DNA of 64,000 nucleotides from Bondarzewia mesenterica (lineage: Eukaryota > Basidiomycota > Agaricomycetes > Russulales > Bondarzewiaceae): NCBI GenBank assembly GCA_004802705.1, contig SGPL01000082.1:18957-82956 (forward strand). Direction: 5' to 3'. Both the position numbers and the translations under genes were made by a program. The notes under the pieces are model-generated. The model saw only the letters and a program-made list of their open reading frames with translations. It had not been told where the DNA came from and searched no databases. The stretch's first letter is position 1, and every line of letters starts with the position of its first letter. Positions 23,758 to 34,088 of this stretch are shown piece by piece.

Positions 23758-26331
23758 TCATGGGGTGAAGTACGACCAATCATAGTCATCCTGTTCTGAG
23801 TATGAGGTGTACTTGTTCAGTTCGGCATCGTGTCGTGAGCGTTCCAACGGGTCAGAGAGTATGGCATACGCTTCAACTACGAGCTTGAACCTCTCTTCAT
23901 TGCCGCCCTTAATGGCAATTATACGTAAGACAATCAAACATAGTGAATGACAGCACAATCCCACCTTGTCCGGATGATGCTTAAGGCTTTCTCGTTTGTA
24001 CGCCTTTTTTATCTCAAGTACAGAGCAGGTGCGGGTGAGACCTGCAGCACGGATAAGCATGCCTTCAAGTATCACGAAGAGAGCCTTAGGCATACCCAAC
24101 GTGTCGTAATGATTTTTCCTCTTATTCCTCTTAATCGCGGCCATACGTTCAGCCTCGTTGAGTTCGGCCTGGAGGGCGCGCCGCTCTGCCTCTGTACGCA
24201 CGTATTCTATGGCTTGCTTGAAGTCCTCGATCGCGGCATCGTAGCATTCTTCGTGTAGGTTGATTCGTGCACGGCAACGGATGGCTTTGAAGAATGTGGG
24301 ATGAAGAGTCAGAGAAGATTTAATATCGCTCCTCGCTTCTTTGTACTGATTGAGCTAGAGGAGGATAGAGCTACTAATCAGTAATCAAGGGTGCATCTGA
24401 ATCTACTCACTTTGACATATGCCGCTGCCCGATTGGACAGCAACAGAGCCCGTATGTGGCCACCATTTCCCTCTTCTAATTTCTCACTCACAATCTACAT
24501 TGAGCATGTCAATACAATTTTCCAAAATGTCATTGAATCAGACACACACCTGCAATGCCTCGTTGTACTTATCTATGGCCCGCCGCCACTGAGAATCTCC
24601 GAAGAACTCATTTCCCTCTGCCTTGAGTTGTTCAAAAGTCCTAACGCGTAGGCGCAATTGCTTGGCCTTGCGACTATCTGGATCCATCCGAAGTGTCGTC
24701 AGGATCTGCCGCGCAGCGTACTCAAACGTGCCGGTGAGAAATAGGACAAGGGCGTGCAGCAAGGTCAGATCGGGGCAGTTGGGATGTTCCTGTATCGCAG
24801 ACCTATGGAATAGGTGACGTTAATTCTAAATTTGGAAGCAACGAGAGGTTCTGCAAGTAACACGCACTCGACTAAGCCACTGGCCTCTTCCCAATTTCCC
24901 CTAGCAATTTCTACCTCGATCCCCCAGCACGTCCACTCAATCGGAACATCACCTTCCTCCTCTTCAATGATCTGGATGCATTTCTCGTACGCGCTCTGCG
25001 CCATGCGCCAATGATTTCTGGACCTGGCTCCCTCGAAATCATCAATATGGCTCTGCAGTTCGACAGCCTTCTTGCGAAATGACAGCGCAACGCTGTTTCC
25101 TGGCTCTAACACTATAGCCTGACGAAGAGCCGACAGCGCGGGTATTATGGCACCCAGCGAGAAGTGGCAGCGCCCGAGTCGGACGAGCACCTTTGCAGTG
25201 GGATGGTCTGACTGCAACGCGACCGCACGGTGACAATCGGCCAACGCGAGGCGGAAGCGCTTTTTTGCGATATACGCAGCTGCGCGATTGGAGTGATAGA
25301 TACTTTCCCGATCGTACCACTCTACGTGTGCTATGAGTAAATGATTGTCGGATGTCATTGTCATTGTGACGACTCACTGATGGCCTGCGTGTAGTAGTCG
25401 ATCGCAGTCTCGAAGTCTTCAGATTTGAAGGCGTGGTTTCCTTTGGTCTTCAACTGCTCCGCTAGGCGCTTTTGTTGAAGGTCAGGATTCGCAGGCTCGG
25501 CTTTGGTTTTTTGTTGAAGATCAAGATTCGCAGGTTTTACTTTGGGGTTTTGTTGAAGGTCAGGATTCGCAGGCTCGGCTTTGGGATTTTGTTGAGGGTC
25601 AGGATTCGTCGACTCGGCTTTCGGTTTTCGCGCACTGGAGTTACTTTTCGTCAGTAATGATCTATGTTTCATGTATGAATTATGTTGAAATTAACGTACG
25701 GCTTGGAGGCTGGCTTTGGTGTAGTTTTTTGACTTTTTGAGGGTTTGAAGTCAGTCTGCTCGTCTGCCTTGGAATCCTTGATTGAGCAAAAACTGATATA
25801 AATTAGTTAGAGCAGCTGGATCGATTCAACAACGCTCAGACTCACAATGTGACATGATCCGTTCCCCCACATGCCGAGCATTTGAACTTATCTGCGAAGA
25901 TATCAATCAGGTCCCTTGACCAAATTTAAGACCAGACGTATGCGCACATTGTGACCTTAAATCATTCGTGCAATCCCTTGGGCTGTGTCCAGTCGTACCA
26001 CATTTCTGTAAGTTGATAATAAGGGATGATGACGAATGAGTCAAGTAGTTTACTACCCACGAAGCACTTTCTGTTAGGACATCGAGCACGTATATGCCCC
26101 GTCTGTCCACACTCGAAACACTTCCTAGAAGCACCGCGCGGCAGAGGACACTCTTTGGAGATATGTCCGGGTTTCTTGCAATTGAAACAAAGTCGCTCAT
26201 CGTAGGAGCATTCCCGCGTATCGTGGTCATCTATGGGGTGGTAATCAGAGGAACGTCCAGTACTACGGTCAGGCTGTTGACGCACTATCTCCACATCTAT
26301 AACACCTCGTCATCGACAACTCTCCCTCCAT
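23758..26331 (-). CDS. Fusion protein: five CCHC zinc knuckles, TPR repeats and a C-terminal J domain
   Basis: Twelve exons on the minus strand: 26331-26286, 26230-26061, 26005-25948, 25891-25846, 25792-25700, 25634-25378, 25321-24868, 24802-24550, 24494-24411, 24354-24096, 24041-23965 and 23907-23758. All borders are GT-AG and the sum is 649 codons with no break. Residues ~10-110 hold five CX2CX4HX4C knuckles: CYRCGDNDHDTREC, CFNCKKPGHISKEC, CFECGQTGHIRARC, CFKCGTTGHSPRDC and CSACGGTDHVTFFC. Three of the five knuckles are formed only after splicing. Next come a Lys/Pro/Gln linker with four 13-residue repeats, TPR repeats (for example LKTKGNHAFKSEDFETAIDY and LLLSNRAAAYVKLNQYKEA), and a J domain with HHPDK near the C terminus. 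The TPR-J half is like DNAJC7/TPR2, an Hsp70/Hsp90 co-chaperone; the knuckles resemble CNBP/Gis2 nucleic-acid-binding proteins. Two separate genes remain possible (see findings). Confidence 0.8.
25469..25624 (-). repeat. Four tandem 39-bp units coding 13-residue repeats
   Basis: Inside the fusion gene, four consecutive units encode variants of PKAEPANPDLQQN. Being a multiple of three, copy number can change without breaking the frame. They sit between the zinc-knuckle and TPR parts as a flexible linker. Confidence 0.85.
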
Positions 26332-27284
26332 CTGAATCAGCAGTGATGTGTCCGAGTGTGTGACCGGTAGCTCTCTCTACCGGGCTATAAGCAGGTCCAA
26401 AGTCAAATCAAAAAAAAAATACACCCAAGACAAGACAAAAGGCTGATGAGGTGAGGCTTTGACAGGCTTCAAAAGAAAGAGTTGATCAAAGCCAGCACAA
26501 GCACATGATACTACTTATGGAGGACTTGGGCGCTTAAAAAAAGGTTCGGCTTGGGGAAGAAATTGCGAGAACGTGGCTGCCACTGTAACGCCAGGTAACG
26601 CATCATCAAACTCGCTAATAATACCATTAAAGATGCAGCTGTGGTAGCTGGGGCTGTCGCTTGAATTACCGCCTACAAGAATTAAAGGCTTTGCTTGGGA
26701 TGATCTATACAACCTGACAGTTTCCGTGCGAGAGCTCTCAGTGGATCCATACCTCTCAGTAAGTAATCCAGATTCTGTACGGCAACCGGGTCCATGCGGT
26801 CCTTCCTTGAGGCGCTCGCGGTCTTCTTTTGCGAAAGATTATAGTAAAAAAAAAGTCAAAGTACGGCTTGAAGTCTTCAGCTGGCTTGTTCGCGGAGTCC
26901 ATGCGGAGTTCAACTTCAACAATGCCCATGTGTTCAACTCACGATGAGCTCAAGCTCAGAAGATGGAGAAAACGCGTCAAATTGAAAAGTAAAAGTACCT
27001 AGACGATGTTCTTGACTTGTAAATCTATGTTCAATTTATAGGAATTTAGAACTTGTCATGAATCTCTGTATTACCCTTTTCTTGATTCACGTGATGCAAA
27101 CGCGTCGACCGATGGGTGTGTTTGCGCGTTGTTTGTTGTTGGGTCGAGCTTCGTGACTACTACTCACTTGTATCTTGCTCTTCTCCACCGCCGCCAGCCC
27201 ATTTTCTATGCATACAATCCTTTTATTATCATCCACTATAAATCACACATTCTTTTGATACTCTATCAATTCGTTCTGTTCATC
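26332..27284. other. Divergent promoter region
   Basis: About 950 bases between the starts of the zinc-knuckle/J-domain gene (minus) and the H2C2 gene (plus). Only short reading frames were seen. It presumably serves both genes. Confidence 0.5.
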
Positions 27285-29153
27285 ATGCCCGCCACGACCC
27301 AACGTCGTGCTCGTTCCACTTTGACCAAAGTCAAGCCTTACGCCAAGTCCGCAATCAAGATACCTCATGGAGACGTAGGGAACAATTCTTCAGACTCTCT
27401 TTTATATGCTCGCTCCCAAGGTGCGCCTGGCGGTCTCCCGGACATTCCGGGCTTCCCCACCTACGCCCAGTGCAAGCGGATTGAAGAGACCTACCTGAAC
27501 TCGCTGTCAAACCGCAAGCAGCCCAAGGCCCTCATCACGCAAACGCTCTTTGACGATATCTGGGACGTGCTGCATGACCATGAATGCTCCATTGGAACGC
27601 CGCAGTTTCGCTTCTGGGTCCGCAAGATGTTTGTGCTAAACTACCCTCAGACCGCACTCACAGGTCCGACGTCACGCGGCTCGCTGACACCTGTGGTGAT
27701 GCACGATGCCCGGCCGGTAGCGGTGCGTGAACAGCTTTACGAAGTATTGTGCTACTGCCATGCGCTAGCGAAGCATGGTGGGCGCGATAAGACGTGCGCG
27801 GTCGTGCGCGCGCACTATTCGTGGGTCCCGAAGGAGTTGACGGCGCAGTTTGTCAAGGCGTGTCCGACGTGCACATTAAAGAGGAGCGGTAACCCGGACT
27901 TGGTTGCAATGATGAAGGAGCAAGCCAAGGGGCCTGCTTCCGCAACGGCTACTGTGGTTGGGGAGCTAAATCTACCTGTTCCTCTTGATGAGACTCCGAA
28001 GGACTATGCTGCTGTACCATATTGGGGACCTGGACCGAATGACCCAAAGTTTAAGATTCTGCAGGAGCTCGAACGTGAGAAGCTGCATCATTTTTCTTCT
28101 GGAGCAAGGGATAGGGAAGATAACATCCGCAACATTGGGCGATACCTCTTGACATCACAACGATCTGCGTCGCCAGAGACGAGCCCTGACTTCCCTGAGA
28201 CTCCGCTTCTGCAAGCAAATGCCTCCATTCCCTCGCTCTGTCTTCCGTCTCTCTCGCCTCCACATTCTCCTTCTGGTTCTGCTGCACTGGGTATTGCACC
28301 GCTGTATGATGGCCGATGGGAGAGCTTGTACAACCACCCCAGCACTCGTCTTTCTGGAACCTATGCGGACTCTCAGGGTTCTGGTTCTCCCACTGGCGGT
28401 ATTATGCACTCTGAAATTCTTTCAAACGACGTTGTCATGCCTCTTAGTTCTTGCAGCCCTGACCGGACCTTGTCCTTACCGCCTCTAATGAGAGCTCTCT
28501 GCGAAGGTACAGTCGGGAACACTGTGCCCATCATGCGCTCGCCTCCGAAGCATCTCTTTTTGCAGTCAGAACCTTTGTCACAGGACGCTCACATCGACCC
28601 GGCGCTGCTCATGGATGGGCCTATTGATGAGTCTTTCATCGACTTTTCCGGCGGCCCGGGCAGAGAGCAGACGCCAAAGAAACCGTCTCCCCCACGAGTA
28701 CGCCCGAGTCAGCCATCGTTCTCGAACCGCATCGCCCCACACACTGTGTCTCCTAACGCGCAAGGGAGTTTGGGCTCGGGCATGTACCGCAGGGCCGCTC
28801 CTCCTTCACCTTTGGATTTCAGCTGTCTCTTGAACATCGGCATCAGCCCTGACCGGCTCCTGCTGCGCGACCAACCGAGTCCAATGCCTACGCCCACAAG
28901 ATTATTTGGTTTCGGTCCTGGTCTTGGTTTTGCTCATGTTGCATTCTCACGATCTGGGTCGTCGCGGAGTCTGAGCGTCGACATGCGGTCTCCGAGGACG
29001 CCGGTCGATCGGAAGGTTGAACAGGAGCGTGGCCCTGTTGGGCTTGTGGAAAGCGTGGATGGGATGCAGCTCTCGGGGAATCGGGGGATGCGGAACATGT
29101 GGGGTAGTACGCCTGGCCTGTCCGATATTGGGGCTGACAGGTGGTTGACTTGA
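27285..29153 (+). CDS. Intronless protein with integrase-type H2C2 zinc finger, function unknown
   Basis: A single 622 aa frame starting at MPATTQRRARSTLTKVKP; the frame is open further 5' (ATG at 27129), but that extension looks like translated UTR. Residues ~159-196 form an HX4HX28CX2C zinc site: HALAKHGG, then YSWVPKELTAQFVKACPTC. This spacing and the YSWVP-like core are those of the zinc-binding domain at the N terminus of Ty3/gypsy integrases. No DDE catalytic core follows; the remaining ~420 residues are Ser/Pro-rich and look disordered, with a basic N terminus. It may be a domesticated integrase fragment acting in chromatin or transcription; that is inference. It is one of the few intronless genes here, which fits either a retro origin or chance. 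Confidence 0.7.
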   Translation: MPATTQRRARSTLTKVKPYAKSAIKIPHGDVGNNSSDSLLYARSQGAPGGLPDIPGFPTYAQCKRIEETYLNSLSNRKQPKALITQTLFDDIWDVLHDHECSIGTPQFRFWVRKMFVLNYPQTALTGPTSRGSLTPVVMHDARPVAVREQLYEVLCYCHALAKHGGRDKTCAVVRAHYSWVPKELTAQFVKACPTCTLKRSGNPDLVAMMKEQAKGPASATATVVGELNLPVPLDETPKDYAAVPYWGPGPNDPKFKILQELEREKLHHFSSGARDREDNIRNIGRYLLTSQRSASPETSPDFPETPLLQANASIPSLCLPSLSPPHSPSGSAALGIAPLYDGRWESLYNHPSTRLSGTYADSQGSGSPTGGIMHSEILSNDVVMPLSSCSPDRTLSLPPLMRALCEGTVGNTVPIMRSPPKHLFLQSEPLSQDAHIDPALLMDGPIDESFIDFSGGPGREQTPKKPSPPRVRPSQPSFSNRIAPHTVSPNAQGSLGSGMYRRAAPPSPLDFSCLLNIGISPDRLLLRDQPSPMPTPTRLFGFGPGLGFAHVAFSRSGSSRSLSVDMRSPRTPVDRKVEQERGPVGLVESVDGMQLSGNRGMRNMWGSTPGLSDIGADRWLT

Positions 29154-29579
29154 TGCTGATTGGGTTCTTTGACACTATCGGTATCAAGTGCGGGTGGGGG
29201 ATGTGGTTTGGTCGGTCGGCGTGATTTGAACTCGTATGCAGTGGATGAAGGCTCTGCGTATATATATCGCTTCTCCTCGCTCATCACGACGCCTCGTTAT
29301 GTCTTATCGTTGAAATTTCTCTACACATGTAATGACTTCTATCTTCCGTCCTTTTTAGTATGCGCACTGAAGACAAAGACATTTGTTGATGAACTTTTGT
29401 CTACTCAAGTACAGACCCATCAGAGCTGGAAGTCAAACGGAATATTGTCATTTGGATTTTTCTTCGCTTGTCTATGGAAAGGTGCAAAGGAGAAATCCAT
29501 TTCCAGGACCGCAAGATACGATAACATTATTGATACTACAGAAAGCGGGAAATGATATAAAATAAGTGGTATCGAAAGA

Positions 29580-29830
29580 GGACTGCACTCCACTCACGCC
29601 GCCATTCAGGCAGCGTGTTGATGCCGGCCTTTTCAGGTGCAACCCATTTCTATATGTTCTCGAGTGAGCGGACGACAGCGTAGACAACGACACTCCAGTC
29701 GGCGACTGTCGCCTCCAGCTTCGGTTTGTTGACATCGAAGTTGATTGCTTTGACGAGACGCTCGCCGTTGGGGATATTTTTCGAGCTGGCAGAGTTGCTG
29801 ACTATATGGCGAGTGACTCCCGAGGTAAAA
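29580..29830 (-). pseudogene. Coding relic with in-frame stop
   Basis: On the minus strand a frame reads KNIPNGERLVKAINFDVN, then VADWSVVVYAVVRSLENI, a TAG stop, and KWVAPEKAGINTLPEWRREW in the same frame. The amino-acid texture is that of a real protein, interrupted by one nonsense codon and without flanking exons I can connect. I do not recognise the family. Confidence 0.4.
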
Positions 29831-30211
29831 GTCGCCTTAGTTTATGCATCTATGCGTAAAGAGATGCAAAATTAGCTGCACGAGGCATCAGCATCAAGAC
29901 GTGGCGCCGTGCCTTGAGAATTTCTTCGAGAGAATTGTCCTCAGTTGGAATGCCATGCTGCAATGTTCGTTTGGAATGAGGGGTTTATTGCAGAGGGTCG
30001 AGATGAAATCCGTGCAGGCTTCGGTTTGCTTTAAACATGATCTGATGTTACGGAATGTAAAGAGGGTGAGAAAACATAGGAAAAGTGAGTGGTCAGTAAC
30101 GAGTCTAAAGCTGAGCGCTGAGCGCTTACCCTTGAGGCTTGATGATAGGACATTGGAGCTCCACGGGCCCTTTTGATAGATCATATTTGGAAGGATGACT
30201 TTCACAAGCGG

Positions 30212-30480
30212 CCAACGGTCGAGTTTTATCGATTATCCCTGAGCGCTTACCCTTATGTTCATGTACACAGGAAGACACAGGAGCTTCACGAGGCCTTCTG
30301 GCGGAATACAGAAGGGTTGCCGATGAGAAAAGATATGGAAAGTGAGTTCAATACGACTTACAAGCGACTCCGAATTCATCACAGAGCGCTGAAGTGCTTG
30401 ACGATTATGATGGTTCTGCAGCGCAGGACCCCCGGGCCCGTATGATAAGACTAGTCGATTTCGCCGTTTATCTGTCCAAG
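30212..30480. repeat. Degenerate direct repeat, copy A
   Basis: Matches 30894-31165 in order: GGTCGAG, GAGCGCTTACC, ATGTACACAGGAAGA, CTTCTGG with AGAAGGG, GAGTTCAA and CTGCAG blocks, with many small differences between them. Confidence 0.6.
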
Positions 30481-30893
30481 ATTGATGACGGCTTTTCCCT
30501 GGCAGTGGAAGACTTTCAGTGTACTGGTGCGCAGTGGTGAGCATAGTATTTTGGGAAGATGTGACAACATAGCTGGATATTTATGACCTTCTTCTGAGGT
30601 GCTCTTTTACGAAAATGGACGGAGTTTAGCCGGCATATCCCAACACAGATCATCTTCTAAAGCTGCGGAAAATCATTCATTGAATACAAGTACTTAGAAA
30701 GTAAGTAAGTGCTGTACCTTGAAACATGGCGAACTCCCCACAAATGCACCTGCACCGTGAGGCCTGCCGCCTACAGAGGCCAATTAATGCTGCTCCAAAT
30801 AGTGGACGTGCGCCTGCCATGCCGCAATATTCACTTGGAGTAGGAACGACGGGTCAAGATGAAATTGGTATAGGCTCCGGTCCACCGTGGCCA

Positions 30894-31165
30894 ATGGTCG
30901 AGGTCGTCATTGAGCACTTACCGTTGATGATCATGTACACAGGAAGAGACAGAAACTTCACCGGCCTTCTGATGGAAATATAGAAGGGGTGCTGGTGGAG
31001 AAAAGATGGGGAACTTGAAAACGAGTTCAACATGATGCCTACAAGTGGCCAATGGTTGGCGACGGGTTCATCGCTAAGCGCTGCAGAATCATCAATGGGT
31101 CAGCGCAGGAACAGTGCAGGAACCACACCCGTATCAAAGCAGTAGTCGACTTCGCCGTCAGAAAA
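30894..31165. repeat. Degenerate direct repeat, copy B
   Basis: Same order of blocks as copy A at 30212-30480. The minus strand of both copies can be read as a similar short peptide around LPVYM, so the unit may derive from a coding exon; the family is not recognised. Confidence 0.6.
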
Positions 31166-31575
31166 GTACCAAACATGGCGAATTTAAATTCTGCTCCCAC
31201 GATTGCTGTTTGCAGTCTATTTCCACCTAGACAAGCCTGCGGCACCACGTCCACCCATTCTGACGGCAATATTGGCCTCGGCGCCGCTGTGACTAGTAGA
31301 AAGCTTGTAAGAACTAGTAGGAGAGTGTAGGTCGATATGACCGGGTTCTGGTGGCCTCATGTTTCATCGGGACATCTACACCGCCAGGATCTCGCATGGA
31401 AGAAAGCTTTCAGACTTGTTCATGGGTCATCATCACAAAGACATGATCATCTCTTCATCAGGTTTGAGCGGATCTGGCCGATGCTCACGAGTATTAAGTG
31501 GGTAATTCTGCCTTCGCCCCTCCCCAGTCAACTTTTTCTTCTGACTTGCAGATCGCCCTGTGATTCCTCTTCACG

Positions 31576-32920
31576 ATGGCCCCACACACTGATATTCCTC
31601 TCGTTAAAGCCACCATCATCTCGATGGCACTGGAGGGGATCCTCTATGGTGAGTCCCACAGTGTAGCTTACGAACTTTTTCACGCCTAATACAATGCGCC
31701 AAACACGTATTCAGGATTCTCGGTATTTATGTTCGGAGTAACTCTATGGGTGCTCTTCTGCCATCGGTCCACAAAAGAAGTCCATAAGGGCATGGTAACT
31801 GTAGCAATCCTGCTCTTTGTGTTCAGTACAATGGTAGGCAATGGTTTCTGCACTACGAAGCTGTTCAGCATTGAAGGCTTTTTCTTAGCACATGGGAGTG
31901 AGCATACACAGGATTATTCAAGGCCTAGTGGACAACAGTGGTTACCCTAACGGCGGGCGTGCTGCTTGGTTTGCGGACCTTTCTGTACCTATCTATCTTT
32001 TAAAAGGCTCGATATATGCCTTTCAAACTGTTCTCGGTGATGGCGTTGTTGTGAGTGTTCCTTCGACTGATATTCTTCTAATCCCATTCAACCTGGCTGC
32101 GAAATTCCGGATTTATCGTTGCTACGTTGTGTGGCAATCTTTTTATATCATTATTTTCCCCTTGATCATGTTGTGCGGTGTCGCAGGTAAATCCTATCTC
32201 ACCTTGCCACATTTATACGCTTCAGTTGATACGGTCTTCATTTGGGCCCCAGTCACTGCCAGCGGAAGTGTATGGGCCTGTTCACAAGCCAGTCCAGAGC
32301 AAGGTGGCATATTCTTCGAGCAGACAGGACTGTGGATCAAAGCGTTTTACTCGTGCACGTTTTCCACGAATCTCTTTTGCACTAGTACGTGGATTCACTC
32401 CAGCAGCAGGTGCTATCACGACTGATGTTTGCCCTCCAGTGCTCCTGGCTTTCCGGATCTGGCAGATTAACTCTCGCGTAAAGAAACATTCCGGCAGCTC
32501 GCTCATGCCTGTCATCGTTATTATCGTCGATGCCGCAGCATTATACTCCGTCACCCTTCTTTCAGATCTTCTCTGCTTCGTTAATCACACAAATGGTCAA
32601 TATATCGTATGGGACATGGTGAATACAAACTTTGATCTTCATCATTTTTATCCTCAACGTCCGTATATGTTTAGGTCACGCCGATAATCTCCATCACTTT
32701 TTACATGGTGATCATTCGTATCGGCCTCGCAAAAGTCGCGCCCTTTTCCCAAGGTGGTGAATCCTCTGGCTTCGGTGGCGGCGTGGTGAACCAGTCGCAG
32801 AACCGGGCCTACGCCATGCGTCCGCTCGAAGTACACATCACGCAGCTCACCGAGAGCCAAAAGGACAAACCGGACCAGGGCAGCGATGTCTCCATCTCCA
32901 AGCAAGCATCAGCTGTTTGA
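31576..32920 (+). CDS. Multi-pass membrane protein of an Agaricomycete-specific family
   Basis: Exons 31576-31648, 31715-31833, 31889-32186, 32253-32384, 32440-32618 and 32675-32920 give 348 aa in frame. About seven hydrophobic segments are visible, for example FSVFMFGVTLWVLFCH, MVTVAILLFVFSTM, IIIFPLIMLCGVAV, LMPVIVIIVDAAALYSVTLL and IISITFYMVIIRIGLA. The IYRCYVVW motif and the LLAFRIW helix are typical of a large uncharacterised basidiomycete family. The tail is polar and cytosolic-like. Within exon 3 the stretch 32051-32110 looks like a former intron: it begins with GTGAGT, is 60 nt long, has no stop and ends in CGG where AG would be expected. It adds 20 residues exactly before IYRCYVVW. 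The function is unknown. Confidence 0.8.
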
Positions 32921-34088
32921 GCGGTCTCTTTGAGATCTACTCAATCTACGCGCTTGATATCTCATTCAAATTATTGGGCCTGGGCTGTGGACGGATCGCA
33001 CTAAGTCGGAACATGATTCATATCGCTGAGCATTTATCATTGTCCACTTCAGTAGTTGTTACATTGAGCCTGACGAAATTACAGACGACGCAGTGTTGTA
33101 CTATGTAGTACTCAAATGAGAGTCTTTCTTGAGAATTGTCTCACAGGATCCTTGCAAACCTCCGAATCCGCGCCTTGAGGATCCCGCCCGCAACGTTGAC
33201 GATAAGACTGTTTGCCACCGTTGAACGGATGCCTACCTACGGCTACTTTCTTAGGCAGTTGCGCTCGTCACTATCTGGCTCGAAGTTATCGACAATTCCG
33301 GCGTTGTCGAGACAAAGCTCGAAGGTTGCCCCGTTGCACCGACCATGGTGAGCCTGATGACTCCACTGAACCGTTTCGTGAGCGGTGTGTATTTTTTTTA
33401 TTACCCCTTGGCGGGAAATCGTATGGACGACCGACAAAAGCTAAATGGCGCTCCCGGAATATTTGACATCCTCAGACAAGTTTTTTTTTTTGCAGGCCTA
33501 CACATCAGAGGCGATGCGGCCAAGGATATATCTACAAAGCTCACCGTCAGCCGCCGATCGAAGTTGTGAGGAGTGCAGATGTATGAACATGGTTTATTGC
33601 CGTTTTCAACAAAGTTGACGCCGCGTCTTTTCGAATAGCATGTCAATTCACACAAAGTCGAGTATTCTATGAGCTCTTGTGCGCCCTGCGGTTTTTGAAG
33701 ACGTCACTTGAACACACGCCTCGAGGGCCTCCCTTACCGTGGGCTCTCCGAGCTTGCTGGCGTGTTTGCGCAACATACAGTACACACAAGATTAATGTGA
33801 ATCCAAACAAATGATCTTGGGTATAAGTAGACAAATATATTTTGACACGGCCTCCCCTGAACCGCGCGTCCAATGCCAAAATACGAAACGCGCGACTGCA
33901 TGAAGATCGTTTTGTCCAGCCGTCACAGTGATATATGTATTAATGTGATGTGACGGTCCATCAACGTGCAAAAATAATAAGAGACAAAAACAAAGTTATT
34001 GACAAAACGAACGGTTGAACGATCAGACGACGACGATCCAAGAAAAAAAAATTCCGCCGTCGGTCGAGCACCATTCACACGCTCTCTC
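32921..34088. other. Convergent 3' intergenic region
   Basis: 1.2 kb between the stops of the membrane protein and the oxysterol-binding protein gene. Only short random-looking reading frames; nothing recognised. Confidence 0.5.

Larger units (their letters stand above)
29154..31575. other. Decayed, repeat-bearing intergenic region
   Basis: 2.4 kb without an intact gene. It contains a minus-strand coding relic (29580-29830) and degenerate direct repeats (30212-30480 and 30894-31165, with a shorter third copy near 30115). Many stops in all frames. Confidence 0.5.

Noticed and set aside
27129..27284. Extended N terminus of the H2C2 gene (52 extra codons)
   Set aside because: The extension is hydrophobic and irregular, unlike the rest, and the ATG at 27285 begins a basic, protein-like N terminus; the upstream part is probably 5' UTR.
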